From positions 1-64,000 of the forward strand of contig NZ_SSBL01000021.1 in NCBI RefSeq assembly GCF_004795105.1: a DNA stretch of 64,000 bases, read 5' to 3'. The stretch is from Streptomyces sp. A0642 (GTDB lineage: Bacteria > Actinomycetota > Actinomycetes > Streptomycetales > Streptomycetaceae). Under the pieces are notes generated by a model, which was given only the letters and a program-made list of their open reading frames with translations, made no database searches and was not told the DNA's origin. Positions within the stretch are counted from its first letter, which is position 1; the number at the start of each line of letters is the position of its first letter. Shown here one piece after another: positions 41,323 to 50,219 of the stretch. The position numbers were made by a program, and so were the translations under genes.

Positions 41323-42315
41323 TCAGCAGACTTCTTCCAGATCCCGCCACTCGCGGCTGTCCGGACTGTCCGCGACCCAGCCGTCGAGCAGCCCCCGCAC
41401 CAGCCCCGAGGGCGCCGCGAGGCCGCACTCGCGTTCGGGCACCCACAGCTCGCCGGCCGTGCGGTGGCCCAGCGGACCGGGATGGCCCGGCTCGCTGTGG
41501 TCGTGCGGGTCCAGGTGCTCGCCGTCGCCCTCGTCGCTCTCCATCCGGCTCTCCGAACAGGCCCGGCACAGCAGCCGGACGGACGACGACCAGTCCTCGG
41601 CGGCGAAACCGGCGTCGGACGCCAGCTGCTCCAGCGCGTCCCGGTCCGCCTCGGTGGCCGCCTCCAGGAGCACCACCCAGGTGGGGACGGGGGACGGGGC
41701 CCACAGCTCGATCTCGTCGAACACCGGGTAGGAGGGCCCGGCCGCGGTGATCCGCTCACCGTGCGGCACCCCGTCGTGCAGGACGACCTCGCCCCACCGC
41801 CGCCCGGACGACGGCAGCGGAATCGACAGCACTTCGATCCGTGCCGGATCCAGCCTGCGGCCCCAGACGACCTCGGCCTCGCCCTCGGGCGACAGCCGCA
41901 CCGCCGCGCTTCCCAGCTCCATGCCGACCGGCTCGCTGCCCGACGCCGGGGTCTGCTGACCGCCGCCGGGCACCTTCAGCCCGTACGCCTGCCAGGCCCG
42001 GCGGGCCAGCGGCCAGTCCTGGAGCGCGGTGGCGGCGATCCCGACGTTCCACCAGTCGGGGGCGCCGGACTCCTTGTCGAGCAGCGCGACGGCCCGCAGG
42101 CCCGCGGCTCTCGCCTGCTCCCAGTCGTGCCGGAACTTGTGCAGCAGCGCCAGGTTGAACCACGACTCGGAGAGCCAGGGCTCCAGATCCGCCGCACGCG
42201 TCAGCAGTGCGCCCGCGTCCTCGTACCGGCCGTCGCCGATCAGCGTGAACGCGCGGTCCGTGGCCTGCCGCCAAGAGGCGGAGGGCCGATGCCGTACCTT
42301 CCCGAAGATCCTCAC
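41323..42315 (-). CDS. Tetratricopeptide-repeat protein
   Basis: A 330-residue soluble protein. Two to three TPR-like helix pairs occupy about residues 10-110 (RAFTLIGDGRYEDAGALLTR, ESWFNLALLHKFRHDWEQA, WWNVGIAATALQDWPLARRA). The remaining 220 residues hold a beta-rich part and a segment with two close Cys (LLCRACSESR). The function is unknown. I chose the GTG at 42315, encoding VRIFGKVRHRPSASW; the frame is open to 42396. Confidence 0.8.
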   Translation of the reverse strand: MRIFGKVRHRPSASWRQATDRAFTLIGDGRYEDAGALLTRAADLEPWLSESWFNLALLHKFRHDWEQARAAGLRAVALLDKESGAPDWWNVGIAATALQDWPLARRAWQAYGLKVPGGGQQTPASGSEPVGMELGSAAVRLSPEGEAEVVWGRRLDPARIEVLSIPLPSSGRRWGEVVLHDGVPHGERITAAGPSYPVFDEIELWAPSPVPTWVVLLEAATEADRDALEQLASDAGFAAEDWSSSVRLLCRACSESRMESDEGDGEHLDPHDHSEPGHPGPLGHRTAGELWVPERECGLAAPSGLVRGLLDGWVADSPDSREWRDLEEVC

Positions 42316-42406
42316 GATTCCCGCCTGTCCCGACTGGACACCCTCGTATTTCCGCTCTCTTCGCATCCAACCATGCCCGGCCGGACGCCCGCTCATTACC
42401 CATGGG

Positions 42407-43699
42407 TTACCCAGGTGGGACGGGGGTCAGACCGCCCCTGGCCAGAACCCTGGCGAGCGATTCCACGACCTGGGGCTGGTAGTCGCGGCCGGTCCCGAGC
42501 CTGAGCTGTTCCAGTGCGCCGAGCGGCCCGCTGAGACCTTCCCCACACAGGTCGTCGTATGCGTTGACCGCCCGGACGATCCTGGCGGACAGCGGCTGCT
42601 CGCGGTAGGGGTCGGCCTGCCGCTCCACGACGACGGCGACCTCGGTGTCCACTCCGGTCTGGCGGACCACCGCGCCGCCCAGCAGGGCGATCCGGCGCTG
42701 CTCGGCGGGCGGGAGCAGGGCGGTCGCCCCGTCCGGCACCGGGTCGACGAGCGAGAGCTGGCCGATGTCGTGCATCAGTGCCGCGTACTCCAGGACGGTC
42801 AGCTCGGGTCCGGAGAGGCCCATCTCGCGCCCGACGGCCGCGCAGAGCACCGCCACCCGGCGGGCGTGGCCGTGCCGGGTGTACCCGGCGATCTCGGTGG
42901 ACCGGGCGAGCGAGGCGATGGTCTGCCGGTAGGTGGTCCGTACGGCGGCGAACCGGCGGAAGGAGATCTGGGCGAGCAGCAGCGGTACGCACAGCACGGG
43001 CAGCGCCCACAGCCCGGCGACGGCGACCCCGAGCGCCATCACGGCCCCGGTGGCGCAGACCGCCGATCCGATGCCCCGCAGCGCCCTCAGCTCGTCGCGG
43101 AGCAGTGGTCCGTACGGTACGGGTGTGGCGCCTGCCGCACGGAGGCTGCGGGGCAGCGTGCGGGCCCGCAGCAGCAGGGCGCCCAGTACCGCGTCGCACA
43201 GGGCGGTGAGGCCGAGCAGCACGAGCAGGAAGGCCGCGTAGTACGGGCCGTCGCCGAACCAGCTCTCGGACCGGCCGGAGTTGTACAGCGGCTGGAAGCA
43301 GACGGCGGCGAAGGCGACGGTCAGGACGCGCCGGGCCACCTGGTCGGGGCCGGGTCCGCTGCCGCGCGCGACGTGGGGCACGGAGGCGGCGAGCTGCGCC
43401 GCGACGAGCACGGTGAGCACCTGGAGCATCCCGTGGCTGGTCGGCTCCCCGCCACTGCGGCCGAGCAGGGCGTACGCGAGCGCCCCGGCGGCCCCGAGCG
43501 GCGCGGGTTCCCGCTCCCCCGGCCGGGCGCCCCAGCGGGCCAGCTCACCGATGGTGATGAGCACCCCGAAGGCGAGGGCGTGCCCCGGTTCTCGGACGCC
43601 GTGCCAGAGCGTGTGTCCGAGCGCGGCGGCGGTGAGCGCGAGGGCGGCGCCGCGAACGGCCAGGACGACGGGGGACAGCCGGGCCCACCGGGGGCTCAC
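42407..43699 (-). CDS. Membrane HD-domain protein, degenerate HD-GYP
   Basis: A 430-residue protein. About eight hydrophobic segments occupy the first 240 residues, followed by a cytosolic HD domain (about 255-415) with YAALMHDIGQLSLVDP. The HD pair is kept, but where a GYP motif is expected the sequence reads VVVERQADPYREQPLSARIV, so the HHExxDGxGYP signature is lost. c-di-GMP hydrolysis is therefore doubtful; a binding or regulatory role is possible. Its start overlaps the stop of the canonical HD-GYP gene by 4 bases. Confidence 0.85.
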   Translation of the reverse strand: MSPRWARLSPVVLAVRGAALALTAAALGHTLWHGVREPGHALAFGVLITIGELARWGARPGEREPAPLGAAGALAYALLGRSGGEPTSHGMLQVLTVLVAAQLAASVPHVARGSGPGPDQVARRVLTVAFAAVCFQPLYNSGRSESWFGDGPYYAAFLLVLLGLTALCDAVLGALLLRARTLPRSLRAAGATPVPYGPLLRDELRALRGIGSAVCATGAVMALGVAVAGLWALPVLCVPLLLAQISFRRFAAVRTTYRQTIASLARSTEIAGYTRHGHARRVAVLCAAVGREMGLSGPELTVLEYAALMHDIGQLSLVDPVPDGATALLPPAEQRRIALLGGAVVRQTGVDTEVAVVVERQADPYREQPLSARIVRAVNAYDDLCGEGLSGPLGALEQLRLGTGRDYQPQVVESLARVLARGGLTPVPPG

Positions 43700-45138
43700 C
43701 GGGGACGGTCCGGCGTCCTGGACGACCGCGCCGACGCCGGCGCCGGCGCGCAGGCATCGGGCCCGTCCGGCGGTCGAGGACGAACCGGCCCCGGGAGGGA
43801 CCCGGCGCCCTCCCCCTCACCCCGCGGCGGCGGAACCGGCACGTCGTCCGCCGTCACGGCCCCCGACCACCCGTGCCGTTCCAGCCCCCGCGCCAGCGCC
43901 CGTACCATCTGCGGATCGAACTGGGTGCCCGCGCACCGCTTGAGCTCCTCCACGGCCACCGGGACCGGGCGCCCCGGCCGGTAGGAGCGGGTCGAGGTCA
44001 TCGCGTCGAACGCGTCGGCCACGGCGACGACGCGGGCGAACTCGGGGATGCTGCGGCCGGCCAGCCCGTACGGATACCCGCTGCCGTCGAGCCGTTCGTG
44101 GTGGTGGAGGATCGCGGCCCGGGCCTCGCCGAGGAAGCCGATGCCGCGGACGATCTCGTGCCCGTACTCCGGGTGCAGCTCGATGACCCGGCGTTCCTCG
44201 GGCGTCAGCGGCCCCTCCTTGCGCAGCACCCGCGTCGGCACCCCGAGCTTTCCGACGTCGTGCAGGATCCCGGCGAACCGCAGCACCTCGATGCGCTCCT
44301 GCGCCATGCCCAGCTCCCGGGCGATGAGCACGGACGCGTGCCCCACCCGCTCGCTGTGGCCCCGGGTGTAGGTGTCCTTGATGTCGACGGCCTGCACCAG
44401 GGCCCTGATCGTGGCGCGGTGCGCGGCGTGCTCGCGGTGGTACTGGGCGAACACCCAGCAGGAGATGTACATCGGCAGCAGGACGAAGAGCGCGGCCAGC
44501 GGCCCGTACGAGCTCGTCCACAGGATCGCCATCATCAGCCCGGCCAGACCGTGCACCAGGTGCGGCCCGAGCGAACGGGGCAGCAGGCCGCTCCAGGCGC
44601 GCCGCGGGGGCAGCTGTTCCGCCACCACGAGGATGGACCCGTCCAGGGCGGTCAGGACGAGGCTGAAGGCCAGCGCCGCCGCGCAGGCGGGCACCAGCGC
44701 GTACGGGAGGTCGGGCAGCACGCCCGGCCCGGGGCCGCCGAGCGCGGCGGGACCGCCGAGCAGGGCGTACACGGACGAGGCCGCCCACACGGTGACGGGC
44801 AGCTGGCCGGCCCGCCAGATCCGGCGGGCGGCGGCGGGCGGCTTCTCGGCGCGGCCGGCGAGCGAGCCCGGGACCGCGACCAGCGCGGCGGCCGGAGGCG
44901 GCAGCAGGAAGGCCGCGGCGAGCAGCAGGGGGAAGAACGATCCGGCACTGATCGGCACGGAGCTGCCGAAGAACGGGCAGCGGCCGGGCAGTTCACAGAC
45001 GAGATAGAGCCCGGCGAGCAGTCCGAGGGTGGTCCACGGGGTCTGCGCGCCGGGACGCAGCGCGGGCAGCACACACAGAGCGGCGCCGAGCGCGACGGTC
45101 AGGATGTACGCCCGCGCCGCGCCACGTGTGGCTCTCAC
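43696..45138 (-). CDS. Membrane HD-GYP phosphodiesterase
   Basis: A 480-residue protein. The first 230 residues contain about seven hydrophobic segments of an unrecognised sensory module. The C-terminal HD-GYP domain (about 245-415) has intact motifs: TRGHSERVGHASV, FAGILHDVGKLGVPTRV, HPEYGHEIVRGI and ILHHHERLDGSGYPYGL. HD-GYP enzymes hydrolyse c-di-GMP, the nucleotide that governs Streptomyces development. A Pro-rich tail ends the protein. It overlaps by 4 bases with the degenerate paralogue downstream. Confidence 0.92.
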   Translation of the reverse strand: MRATRGAARAYILTVALGAALCVLPALRPGAQTPWTTLGLLAGLYLVCELPGRCPFFGSSVPISAGSFFPLLLAAAFLLPPPAAALVAVPGSLAGRAEKPPAAARRIWRAGQLPVTVWAASSVYALLGGPAALGGPGPGVLPDLPYALVPACAAALAFSLVLTALDGSILVVAEQLPPRRAWSGLLPRSLGPHLVHGLAGLMMAILWTSSYGPLAALFVLLPMYISCWVFAQYHREHAAHRATIRALVQAVDIKDTYTRGHSERVGHASVLIARELGMAQERIEVLRFAGILHDVGKLGVPTRVLRKEGPLTPEERRVIELHPEYGHEIVRGIGFLGEARAAILHHHERLDGSGYPYGLAGRSIPEFARVVAVADAFDAMTSTRSYRPGRPVPVAVEELKRCAGTQFDPQMVRALARGLERHGWSGAVTADDVPVPPPRGEGEGAGSLPGPVRPRPPDGPDACAPAPASARSSRTPDRPR

Positions 45139-45242
45139 CCGTTCCGCCCGCCCCCCAGCATCGCCAATGGAGGCGTCAGGCTAGCGAGTTGGGCGTCCCG
45201 GCTGAGTGCCGACGACTGCGATTAGCACGTTCGGGTGATGCG

Positions 45243-45563
45243 TCACTCCGCGGCGGTGGCCCGCTGTTCGGTGTCGGAGACCGTGACGTCCTGTTCCGGC
45301 ACCGCCTGCCCCGACCGGATCAGGTCGATCCGGCCCATCACCTTCGAGCGCAGGTCGGCCGGGACGTCGTCCTGACCGCAGCAGCGCTTGACCAGCTTCT
45401 TCACGGCCTGCTCCAGGCCGTACTTCTCCAGGCAGGGGGAGCACTCGCCGAAGTGCACCTCGAACTTGGTGCAGTCACTGTCGGGCATCTCCCGGTCGAG
45501 GAACTCGTAGAGGTGATCGAGTACCTCGGCGCACTCCGTCTCGTGCGGCTCTCCGCAGCTCAT
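45243..45563 (-). CDS. rsrA: RsrA, zinc-binding redox anti-sigma factor
   Basis: A 106-residue ZAS-family anti-sigma factor. The zinc/redox motif is FEVHFGECSPCLEK (H-x3-C-x2-C), with a further Cys near the N-terminus (CAEVLDH) and a CC pair in KRCCGQ. Disulfide formation under oxidative stress expels zinc and frees SigR. The gene overlaps the sigR stop by 4 bases (ATGA) and so is made with its target. Confidence 0.96.
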   Translation of the reverse strand: MSCGEPHETECAEVLDHLYEFLDREMPDSDCTKFEVHFGECSPCLEKYGLEQAVKKLVKRCCGQDDVPADLRSKVMGRIDLIRSGQAVPEQDVTVSDTEQRATAAE

Positions 45564-46216
45564 GAGCCCGAGCCTTTCCGATCGTCCGACTCACCGGCGC
45601 CGGCCGGGACGAGCCCGCGGTCACGGGCGTAGTCCTCCAGCATGCCGCGCAGTTGACGGCGGCCCCGGTGCAGTCGGGACATCACCGTACCGATGGGAGT
45701 CCCCATGATGTCCGCGATCTCCTTGTAGGCAAAGCCCTCTACATCCGCGAGGTACACCGCGATGCGGAACTCTTCGGGGATCGCCTGCAGCGCAGACTTC
45801 ACATCGGAGTCGGGCAGGTGGTCGAGGGCCTGTGACTCGGCGGAGCGCAGACCGGTGGACATGTGCGACTCGGCGCGGGCCAGCTGCCAGTCCTCGATCT
45901 CCTCGGCCGCACTGCGCTGGGGTTCGCGCTGCTTCTTGCGGTACGAGTTGATGAAGGTGTTGGTGAGGATGCGGTACATCCACGCCTTGAGGTTGGTGCC
46001 CTCACGGAACTGATGGAAGGAGCCGTACGCCTTGGCGTACGTCTCCTGGACCAGGTCCTCGGCGTCCGCGGGGTTGCGCGTCATGCGCAGCGCGGCCGAG
46101 TACATCTGGTCGAGGAAACCGAGGGCGTCGCGCTCGAAACGCGCGTTGCGCTCGGCCGTCGTCTCCTGCGGGCGGCCGTCGTCGGTCCCTGTGTCGGTCC
46201 CAGTGACCGGACCCAC
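45560..46216 (-). CDS. sigR: SigR, thiol-oxidative-stress ECF sigma factor
   Basis: A 218-residue ECF sigma factor. Region 2 has LRMTRNPADAEDLVQETYAK and NLKAWMYRILTNTFIN; region 4 has LADVEGFAYKEIADIMGTP and TVMSRLHRGRRQLRGML. It drives the thioredoxin, mycothiol and related genes during disulfide stress. The main start is a GTG at 46216. The frame remains open to an ATG at 46402, adding 62 residues, which resembles the longer unstable SigR' isoform known in S. coelicolor. A matching SigR-dependent promoter lies upstream of that ATG. Confidence 0.95.
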   Translation of the reverse strand: MGPVTGTDTGTDDGRPQETTAERNARFERDALGFLDQMYSAALRMTRNPADAEDLVQETYAKAYGSFHQFREGTNLKAWMYRILTNTFINSYRKKQREPQRSAAEEIEDWQLARAESHMSTGLRSAESQALDHLPDSDVKSALQAIPEEFRIAVYLADVEGFAYKEIADIMGTPIGTVMSRLHRGRRQLRGMLEDYARDRGLVPAGAGESDDRKGSGS

Positions 46217-46452
46217 CTCCTCCAACGCTGTGGCGGAGCCGAAACCGGACCCGCTCGAATCGGAGAATAGTCGACCTTGGTCCGACGCGGGCAGTCGATC
46301 CGATCCGCTCAGTGCCCGCTCGGGAGTGGTCTTGGCCGCATGCAGCACCGTCCACTCCAGGTCAGCGGCGTTCGAGCGACGCGGGCAGATGGTCGAACCC
46401 ATGCGACGGACTCCCTCTCCACATACGACGTTGGTGTACCGACGTCCCGAAC

Positions 46453-46479
46453 AACAGCGGCCCTCCGTCCCGCATTCCC
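46453..46479 (-). promoter_or_regulatory. Autoregulatory SigR promoter (sigRp2-like)
   Basis: On the minus strand GGGAAT and GTT are separated by exactly 18 bases, a full match to the known SigR consensus. It lies about 50 bases before the upstream ATG of sigR, so its transcript can encode the longer isoform. Confidence 0.88.
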
Positions 46480-46489
46480 GGGGTGCGCG

Positions 46490-47140
46490 TCACGTGATTC
46501 CGGCCAGCCAGGCGGTCACGGATGTGGTGAGGATCTCCATGGCCTGAGCCTCGGTCAGCCCGGACCGCTTGGGGACGGCGAAGCCGTGGTCCCCGTGCGG
46601 CACCTCGGCGATGCGGTACTCCCCGGGAGGGAATTCGGCGGGCCTGCCGAACGGGTCGTTCCCGCCCTGGACGACGAGCGTGGGGAGGCCGGAGCCCAGG
46701 AGCTCGTCGGCGCGGGACTTCTCCGGGCGGCCCGGCGGGTGCAGCGGGAAGCTGAGCGCGAGGACCGCGCGGGCCCCGAGCCCGGCCGCCGTGCGGCAGG
46801 CGACCCGGGCCCCCGCACTGCGCCCGCCGGCGACGACGGGGAGCCCGGGGGCCGCCAGCGCCGGCCACAGGCCGCGCCAGCCCGTGTCCAGGGTCCTGGG
46901 GGCGGGAGCGAGCTTCTTCCCGGCGACCCGCCAGGGCTGCTCGACCAGGGCGACGCCGACGCCGCCGGCGGGCAGGGCGCCGGCCAGGGCGCGCAGGTCC
47001 CTGGCCTCGATGCCGCCGCCGGCGCCGTGTCCGAGCGCGAGCAGGAGGCGCGGTTCCCGCGCCGGGAACCAGGTGATCCGGGCGGTTCCGGTGCCGGTGT
47101 CGACCGTCTCGGTGTGCGGTGCGTTCTCGTTGGGTTTCAC
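46490..47140 (-). CDS. Alpha/beta-hydrolase family protein
   Basis: A 216-residue compact alpha/beta hydrolase of the KANL3/Tex30-like (dienelactone-hydrolase-related) group. LLLALGHGAGGGIEARDL is the oxyanion-hole region, VVAGGRSAGARVACRTA is the nucleophile elbow, VVQGGNDPFGRP holds the acid and PHGDHGFAVPK the catalytic His. The substrate is unknown. It starts with GTG at 47140. It ends 11 bases from the SigR promoter and follows the HMCES-like gene on the same strand after 50 bases. Confidence 0.88.
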   Translation of the reverse strand: MKPNENAPHTETVDTGTGTARITWFPAREPRLLLALGHGAGGGIEARDLRALAGALPAGGVGVALVEQPWRVAGKKLAPAPRTLDTGWRGLWPALAAPGLPVVAGGRSAGARVACRTAAGLGARAVLALSFPLHPPGRPEKSRADELLGSGLPTLVVQGGNDPFGRPAEFPPGEYRIAEVPHGDHGFAVPKRSGLTEAQAMEILTTSVTAWLAGIT

Positions 47141-47190
47141 GGCCCCATCCAACCAATCCGCGGCGGACCGTCCGGGGTGCGGCGCGTGGC

Positions 47191-48006
47191 TCAGAAGAGG
47201 GTGCCGACCTCGGGGGCGGCCAGCTCGTCGAGCAGCTCGGGGCCGTTGTTGCGCACGTTGCTGACGGCGGTGGCCACGGGGTAGGCGCGCATCAGCCCGC
47301 CGGGCGGGGGCGCGAGCAGCCCGCGCAGCTCCTCGACGTCGGTGCGGGAGGGGTCCAGCCAGTCGTCCCAGCGGTCCGGGGTCAGCATCAGCGGCATCCG
47401 GGGATGGATGTCGGCGAGCGCGCCGGGGCCCTCGGCGGGGGCGACGGCGAGCGGGCTCGTCTCCGCCTCGGTCGTGATCACCGAACAGGTCGCCCACCAC
47501 GCCTGGGGGTGGTCGTCCGGCAGGGTCCGGTCGCGCCAGAACTCGTACAGACCGGCCATGGCGAAGACCGATCCGTCGGCGGGCGTCACGAAGTACGGCT
47601 GCTTGCGGGGCCTCTTCGTGCGCCCCTTCTCCTCCAGCCGGCGCTCCTCGGCCCCGGTCACCCACTCGTAATAGCCGTCGGCCGGAAGGATGCAGCGCCG
47701 GGAGACGAAGGGGCGGCGGAAGGACGGCTTCTCGTGGACCGTCTCGGCGCGGGCGTTGATCATCCGGGCCCCGCCCTCGGGCGACTTGGCCCACGAGGGG
47801 ACGAGCCCCCACTTCAGGGCGCGCAGCTGGCGAACCGGACGCTGGTCGCCGGCGTCCTTCACAGGACGTTCCAGTACGGCGTAGACCTCCTTGGTCGGCG
47901 CCACGTTGTAATCGGGTTCCAGCGTCTCGGCCGGTTCCCACTTCTCCACCTGGAAGAGTCCGGTCAGGTCCTCGGGCCGCCGACTCGCTGCATACCGTCC
48001 GCACAT
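47191..48006 (-). CDS. HMCES/YedK-type SOS-response-associated protein
   Basis: A 271-residue SRAP-domain protein. It begins MCGRYAASRRPEDL, with Cys2 as the residue that crosslinks to abasic sites in single-stranded DNA. The NVAPTKEVYAV, GARMINARAET, RCILPADGYYEW and HPRMPLML motifs are all present. The family protects abasic sites in ssDNA by a covalent link. It is divergent from the M50-like peptidase gene. Confidence 0.93.
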   Translation of the reverse strand: MCGRYAASRRPEDLTGLFQVEKWEPAETLEPDYNVAPTKEVYAVLERPVKDAGDQRPVRQLRALKWGLVPSWAKSPEGGARMINARAETVHEKPSFRRPFVSRRCILPADGYYEWVTGAEERRLEEKGRTKRPRKQPYFVTPADGSVFAMAGLYEFWRDRTLPDDHPQAWWATCSVITTEAETSPLAVAPAEGPGALADIHPRMPLMLTPDRWDDWLDPSRTDVEELRGLLAPPPGGLMRAYPVATAVSNVRNNGPELLDELAAPEVGTLF

Positions 48007-48071
48007 AGATGCCAGACTGCCACGACCGTCAAGCCGGCCGGACGCCCCTACCGCAAGGAGCCGCCCACACC

Positions 48072-48785
48072 ATGGACAGCACCGACCTCGGCACTCTGTG
48101 GGACCGCGTCTTCGGCACCCAGCCCGCCCCCGAGCAGTGGCTGGTCGTGGTGACGGCCACGGCCGCGCTCATCGCCGTCGTGCCGAACTTCCTATGGCGG
48201 CTTGCGCGCAACACGATCACCATCGCCCACGAGGGCGGGCACGGGCTGGTCGCCCTGCTCACCGGGCGCCGGCTCTCGGGCATCCGGCTGCACTCGGACA
48301 CCAGCGGGCTGACGGTGAGCCGGGGCAAGCCGACCGGGATCGGCATGGTCCTGACGGCGGCGGCGGGCTACACCGCACCCTCGCTGCTGGGTCTGGGCGG
48401 CGCCTGGCTGCTGGTGAACGGCCGGATCACGCTGCTGCTGTGGGTGGCGACGGCACTGCTCGCGGTGATGCTGGTGATGATCCGCAATGTGTACGGGGCG
48501 CTCACGGTCATCCTCACCGGTTCACTCTTCCTGCTGGTGTCGTGGCTGGCCTCGCCCGCCTGGCAGTCGCTGTTCGCCTACAGCGCGGTCTGGTTCCTGC
48601 TGCTGGGCGGTGTGCGGCCGGTGTTCGAGCTGCAGTCCAAGCGACGGCACGGCGGGGCGCCCGACTCGGACGCGGACCAGTTGTCCCGGCTGACGGACGT
48701 GCCGGCCGCGCTGTGGCTGTTCCTGTTCCACGCGGTGTCGCTCTGCTCGCTCATCGGCGGCGGCCGCTGGCTGCTGGGGCTGTGA
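48072..48785 (+). CDS. M50-family membrane metallopeptidase
   Basis: A 237-residue integral membrane protein with about six hydrophobic segments. The metal motif HEGGH is at residues 53-57 (ITIAHEGGHGLVALLTG), inside or next to the second segment, as in the M50B-like group. A second aspartate motif is not clearly visible, so protease activity is inferred from the first motif only. It starts at the ATG at 48072. The substrate is unknown. Confidence 0.85.
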   Translation: MDSTDLGTLWDRVFGTQPAPEQWLVVVTATAALIAVVPNFLWRLARNTITIAHEGGHGLVALLTGRRLSGIRLHSDTSGLTVSRGKPTGIGMVLTAAAGYTAPSLLGLGGAWLLVNGRITLLLWVATALLAVMLVMIRNVYGALTVILTGSLFLLVSWLASPAWQSLFAYSAVWFLLLGGVRPVFELQSKRRHGGAPDSDADQLSRLTDVPAALWLFLFHAVSLCSLIGGGRWLLGL

Positions 48786-48875
48786 CCCGGCCGCCTTCCC
48801 CCTCTAGCGTTACATCCCGGTTTCATGCCGTTTGGTCAAAATCCAGACGCGTGCAGAGCCACTAAAGTGAGCCCC

Positions 48876-50216
48876 ATGACCGAAAGTTCCGTGCAGCCCG
48901 CCCTCTGGCCCGCCCCCACCGCGAGGGGAGCCGTCGACGCGACCGTCACCGTGCCCGGATCGAAGTCGGTCACCAACCGTGCGCTGGTGCTCGCCGCGCT
49001 GTCGTCGGAACCCGGCTGGCTGCGCCGGCCGCTGCGCTCCCGCGACACTCTGCTGATGGCCGACGCGCTGCGCGCGATGGGTGTCGGCATCGAGGAGACC
49101 GTGTCCTCCAGCTCGGCCGTCGCCGGCGGCCCGGACGGGTCGGGCGAGGCCTGGCGGATCATCCCGGCCGGTCTGCACGGGCCCGTGACCATCGACGTGG
49201 GCAACGCCGGCACGGTCATGCGCTTCCTGCCGCCGGTGGCGACCCTGGCGAGCGGCGCGGTCCACTTCGACGGCGACCCCCGCTCCTACGAGCGCCCGCT
49301 GACCGGGGTGATCGACGCCCTGCGCGTCCTGGGCGCCCGGATCGACGACGACGGCCGCGGCTCCCTCCCGATGACCGTGCACGGCGGCGGGGCGCTGGAC
49401 GGCGGTCCGGTGGCCATCGACGCCTCCTCGTCCTCCCAGTTCGTCTCGGCGCTGCTGCTGTCGGCGCCGCGTTTCAACCAGGGGGTGGAGGTGCGTCACA
49501 CCGGCGCCCGGCTCCCCTCGATGCCGCACATCCGGATGACCGTCGACATGTTGCGGGCCGTCGGCGCCCAGGTGGACGAGCCGGAGACGGGGGGCGAGCC
49601 GAACGTCTGGCGCGTCTCCCCCTCGGCGCTGCTGGGCCGCGACCTGACCGTGGAGCCCGACCTGTCCAACGCCCAGCCGTTCCTGGCCGCGGCGCTGGTC
49701 ACCGGCGGACGCGTCACCATTCCGGACTGGCCGCTGCACACCACGCAGCCCGGTGACGCGCTGCGCGAGATCTTCACCGCGATGGGCGGCAGCTGCGAGC
49801 TGACCGAGCAGGGACTGACCTTCACCGGCTCGGGCCGGATCCACGGCATCGACGTCGACCTCGGCGAGGTCGGCGAGCTGACCCCGGGCATCGCGGCCGT
49901 CGCGGCCCTGGCCGACTCCCCCTCGACCCTGAGCGGCGTCGCCCATCTGCGGCTGCACGAGACGGACCGGCTGGCCGCGCTCACCAAGGAGATCAACGAG
50001 CTGGGGGGCGACGTCACCGAGACCGCCGACGGCCTCCACATCCGGCCGAAGCCGCTGCACGGCGGTACCTTCCATACGTACGACGACCACCGGATGGCCA
50101 CCGCGGGGTCGATCATCGGCCTTGCCGTCCCCGGAGTGGAGATCGAGAACGTGGCGACGACCGCCAAGACACTGCCCGACTTCCCGCAGATGTGGACCGG
50201 AATGCTCGGGGCCTGA
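48876..50216 (+). CDS. aroA: EPSP synthase (3-phosphoshikimate 1-carboxyvinyltransferase)
   Basis: A 446-residue AroA with the two-domain inside-out barrel pattern. VPGSKSVTNRALVLAAL is the PEP/S3P-binding Lys loop, DVGNAGTVMRFLPPVA the second PEP motif, and HLRLHETDRLAALTKEI the catalytic Glu/Arg region. It makes EPSP in the shikimate route to aromatic amino acids. I use the ATG at 48876. Only 3 bases separate it from rsgA, so the two are co-transcribed. Confidence 0.96.
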   Translation: MTESSVQPALWPAPTARGAVDATVTVPGSKSVTNRALVLAALSSEPGWLRRPLRSRDTLLMADALRAMGVGIEETVSSSSAVAGGPDGSGEAWRIIPAGLHGPVTIDVGNAGTVMRFLPPVATLASGAVHFDGDPRSYERPLTGVIDALRVLGARIDDDGRGSLPMTVHGGGALDGGPVAIDASSSSQFVSALLLSAPRFNQGVEVRHTGARLPSMPHIRMTVDMLRAVGAQVDEPETGGEPNVWRVSPSALLGRDLTVEPDLSNAQPFLAAALVTGGRVTIPDWPLHTTQPGDALREIFTAMGGSCELTEQGLTFTGSGRIHGIDVDLGEVGELTPGIAAVAALADSPSTLSGVAHLRLHETDRLAALTKEINELGGDVTETADGLHIRPKPLHGGTFHTYDDHRMATAGSIIGLAVPGVEIENVATTAKTLPDFPQMWTGMLGA

Positions 50217-50219
50217 GAC

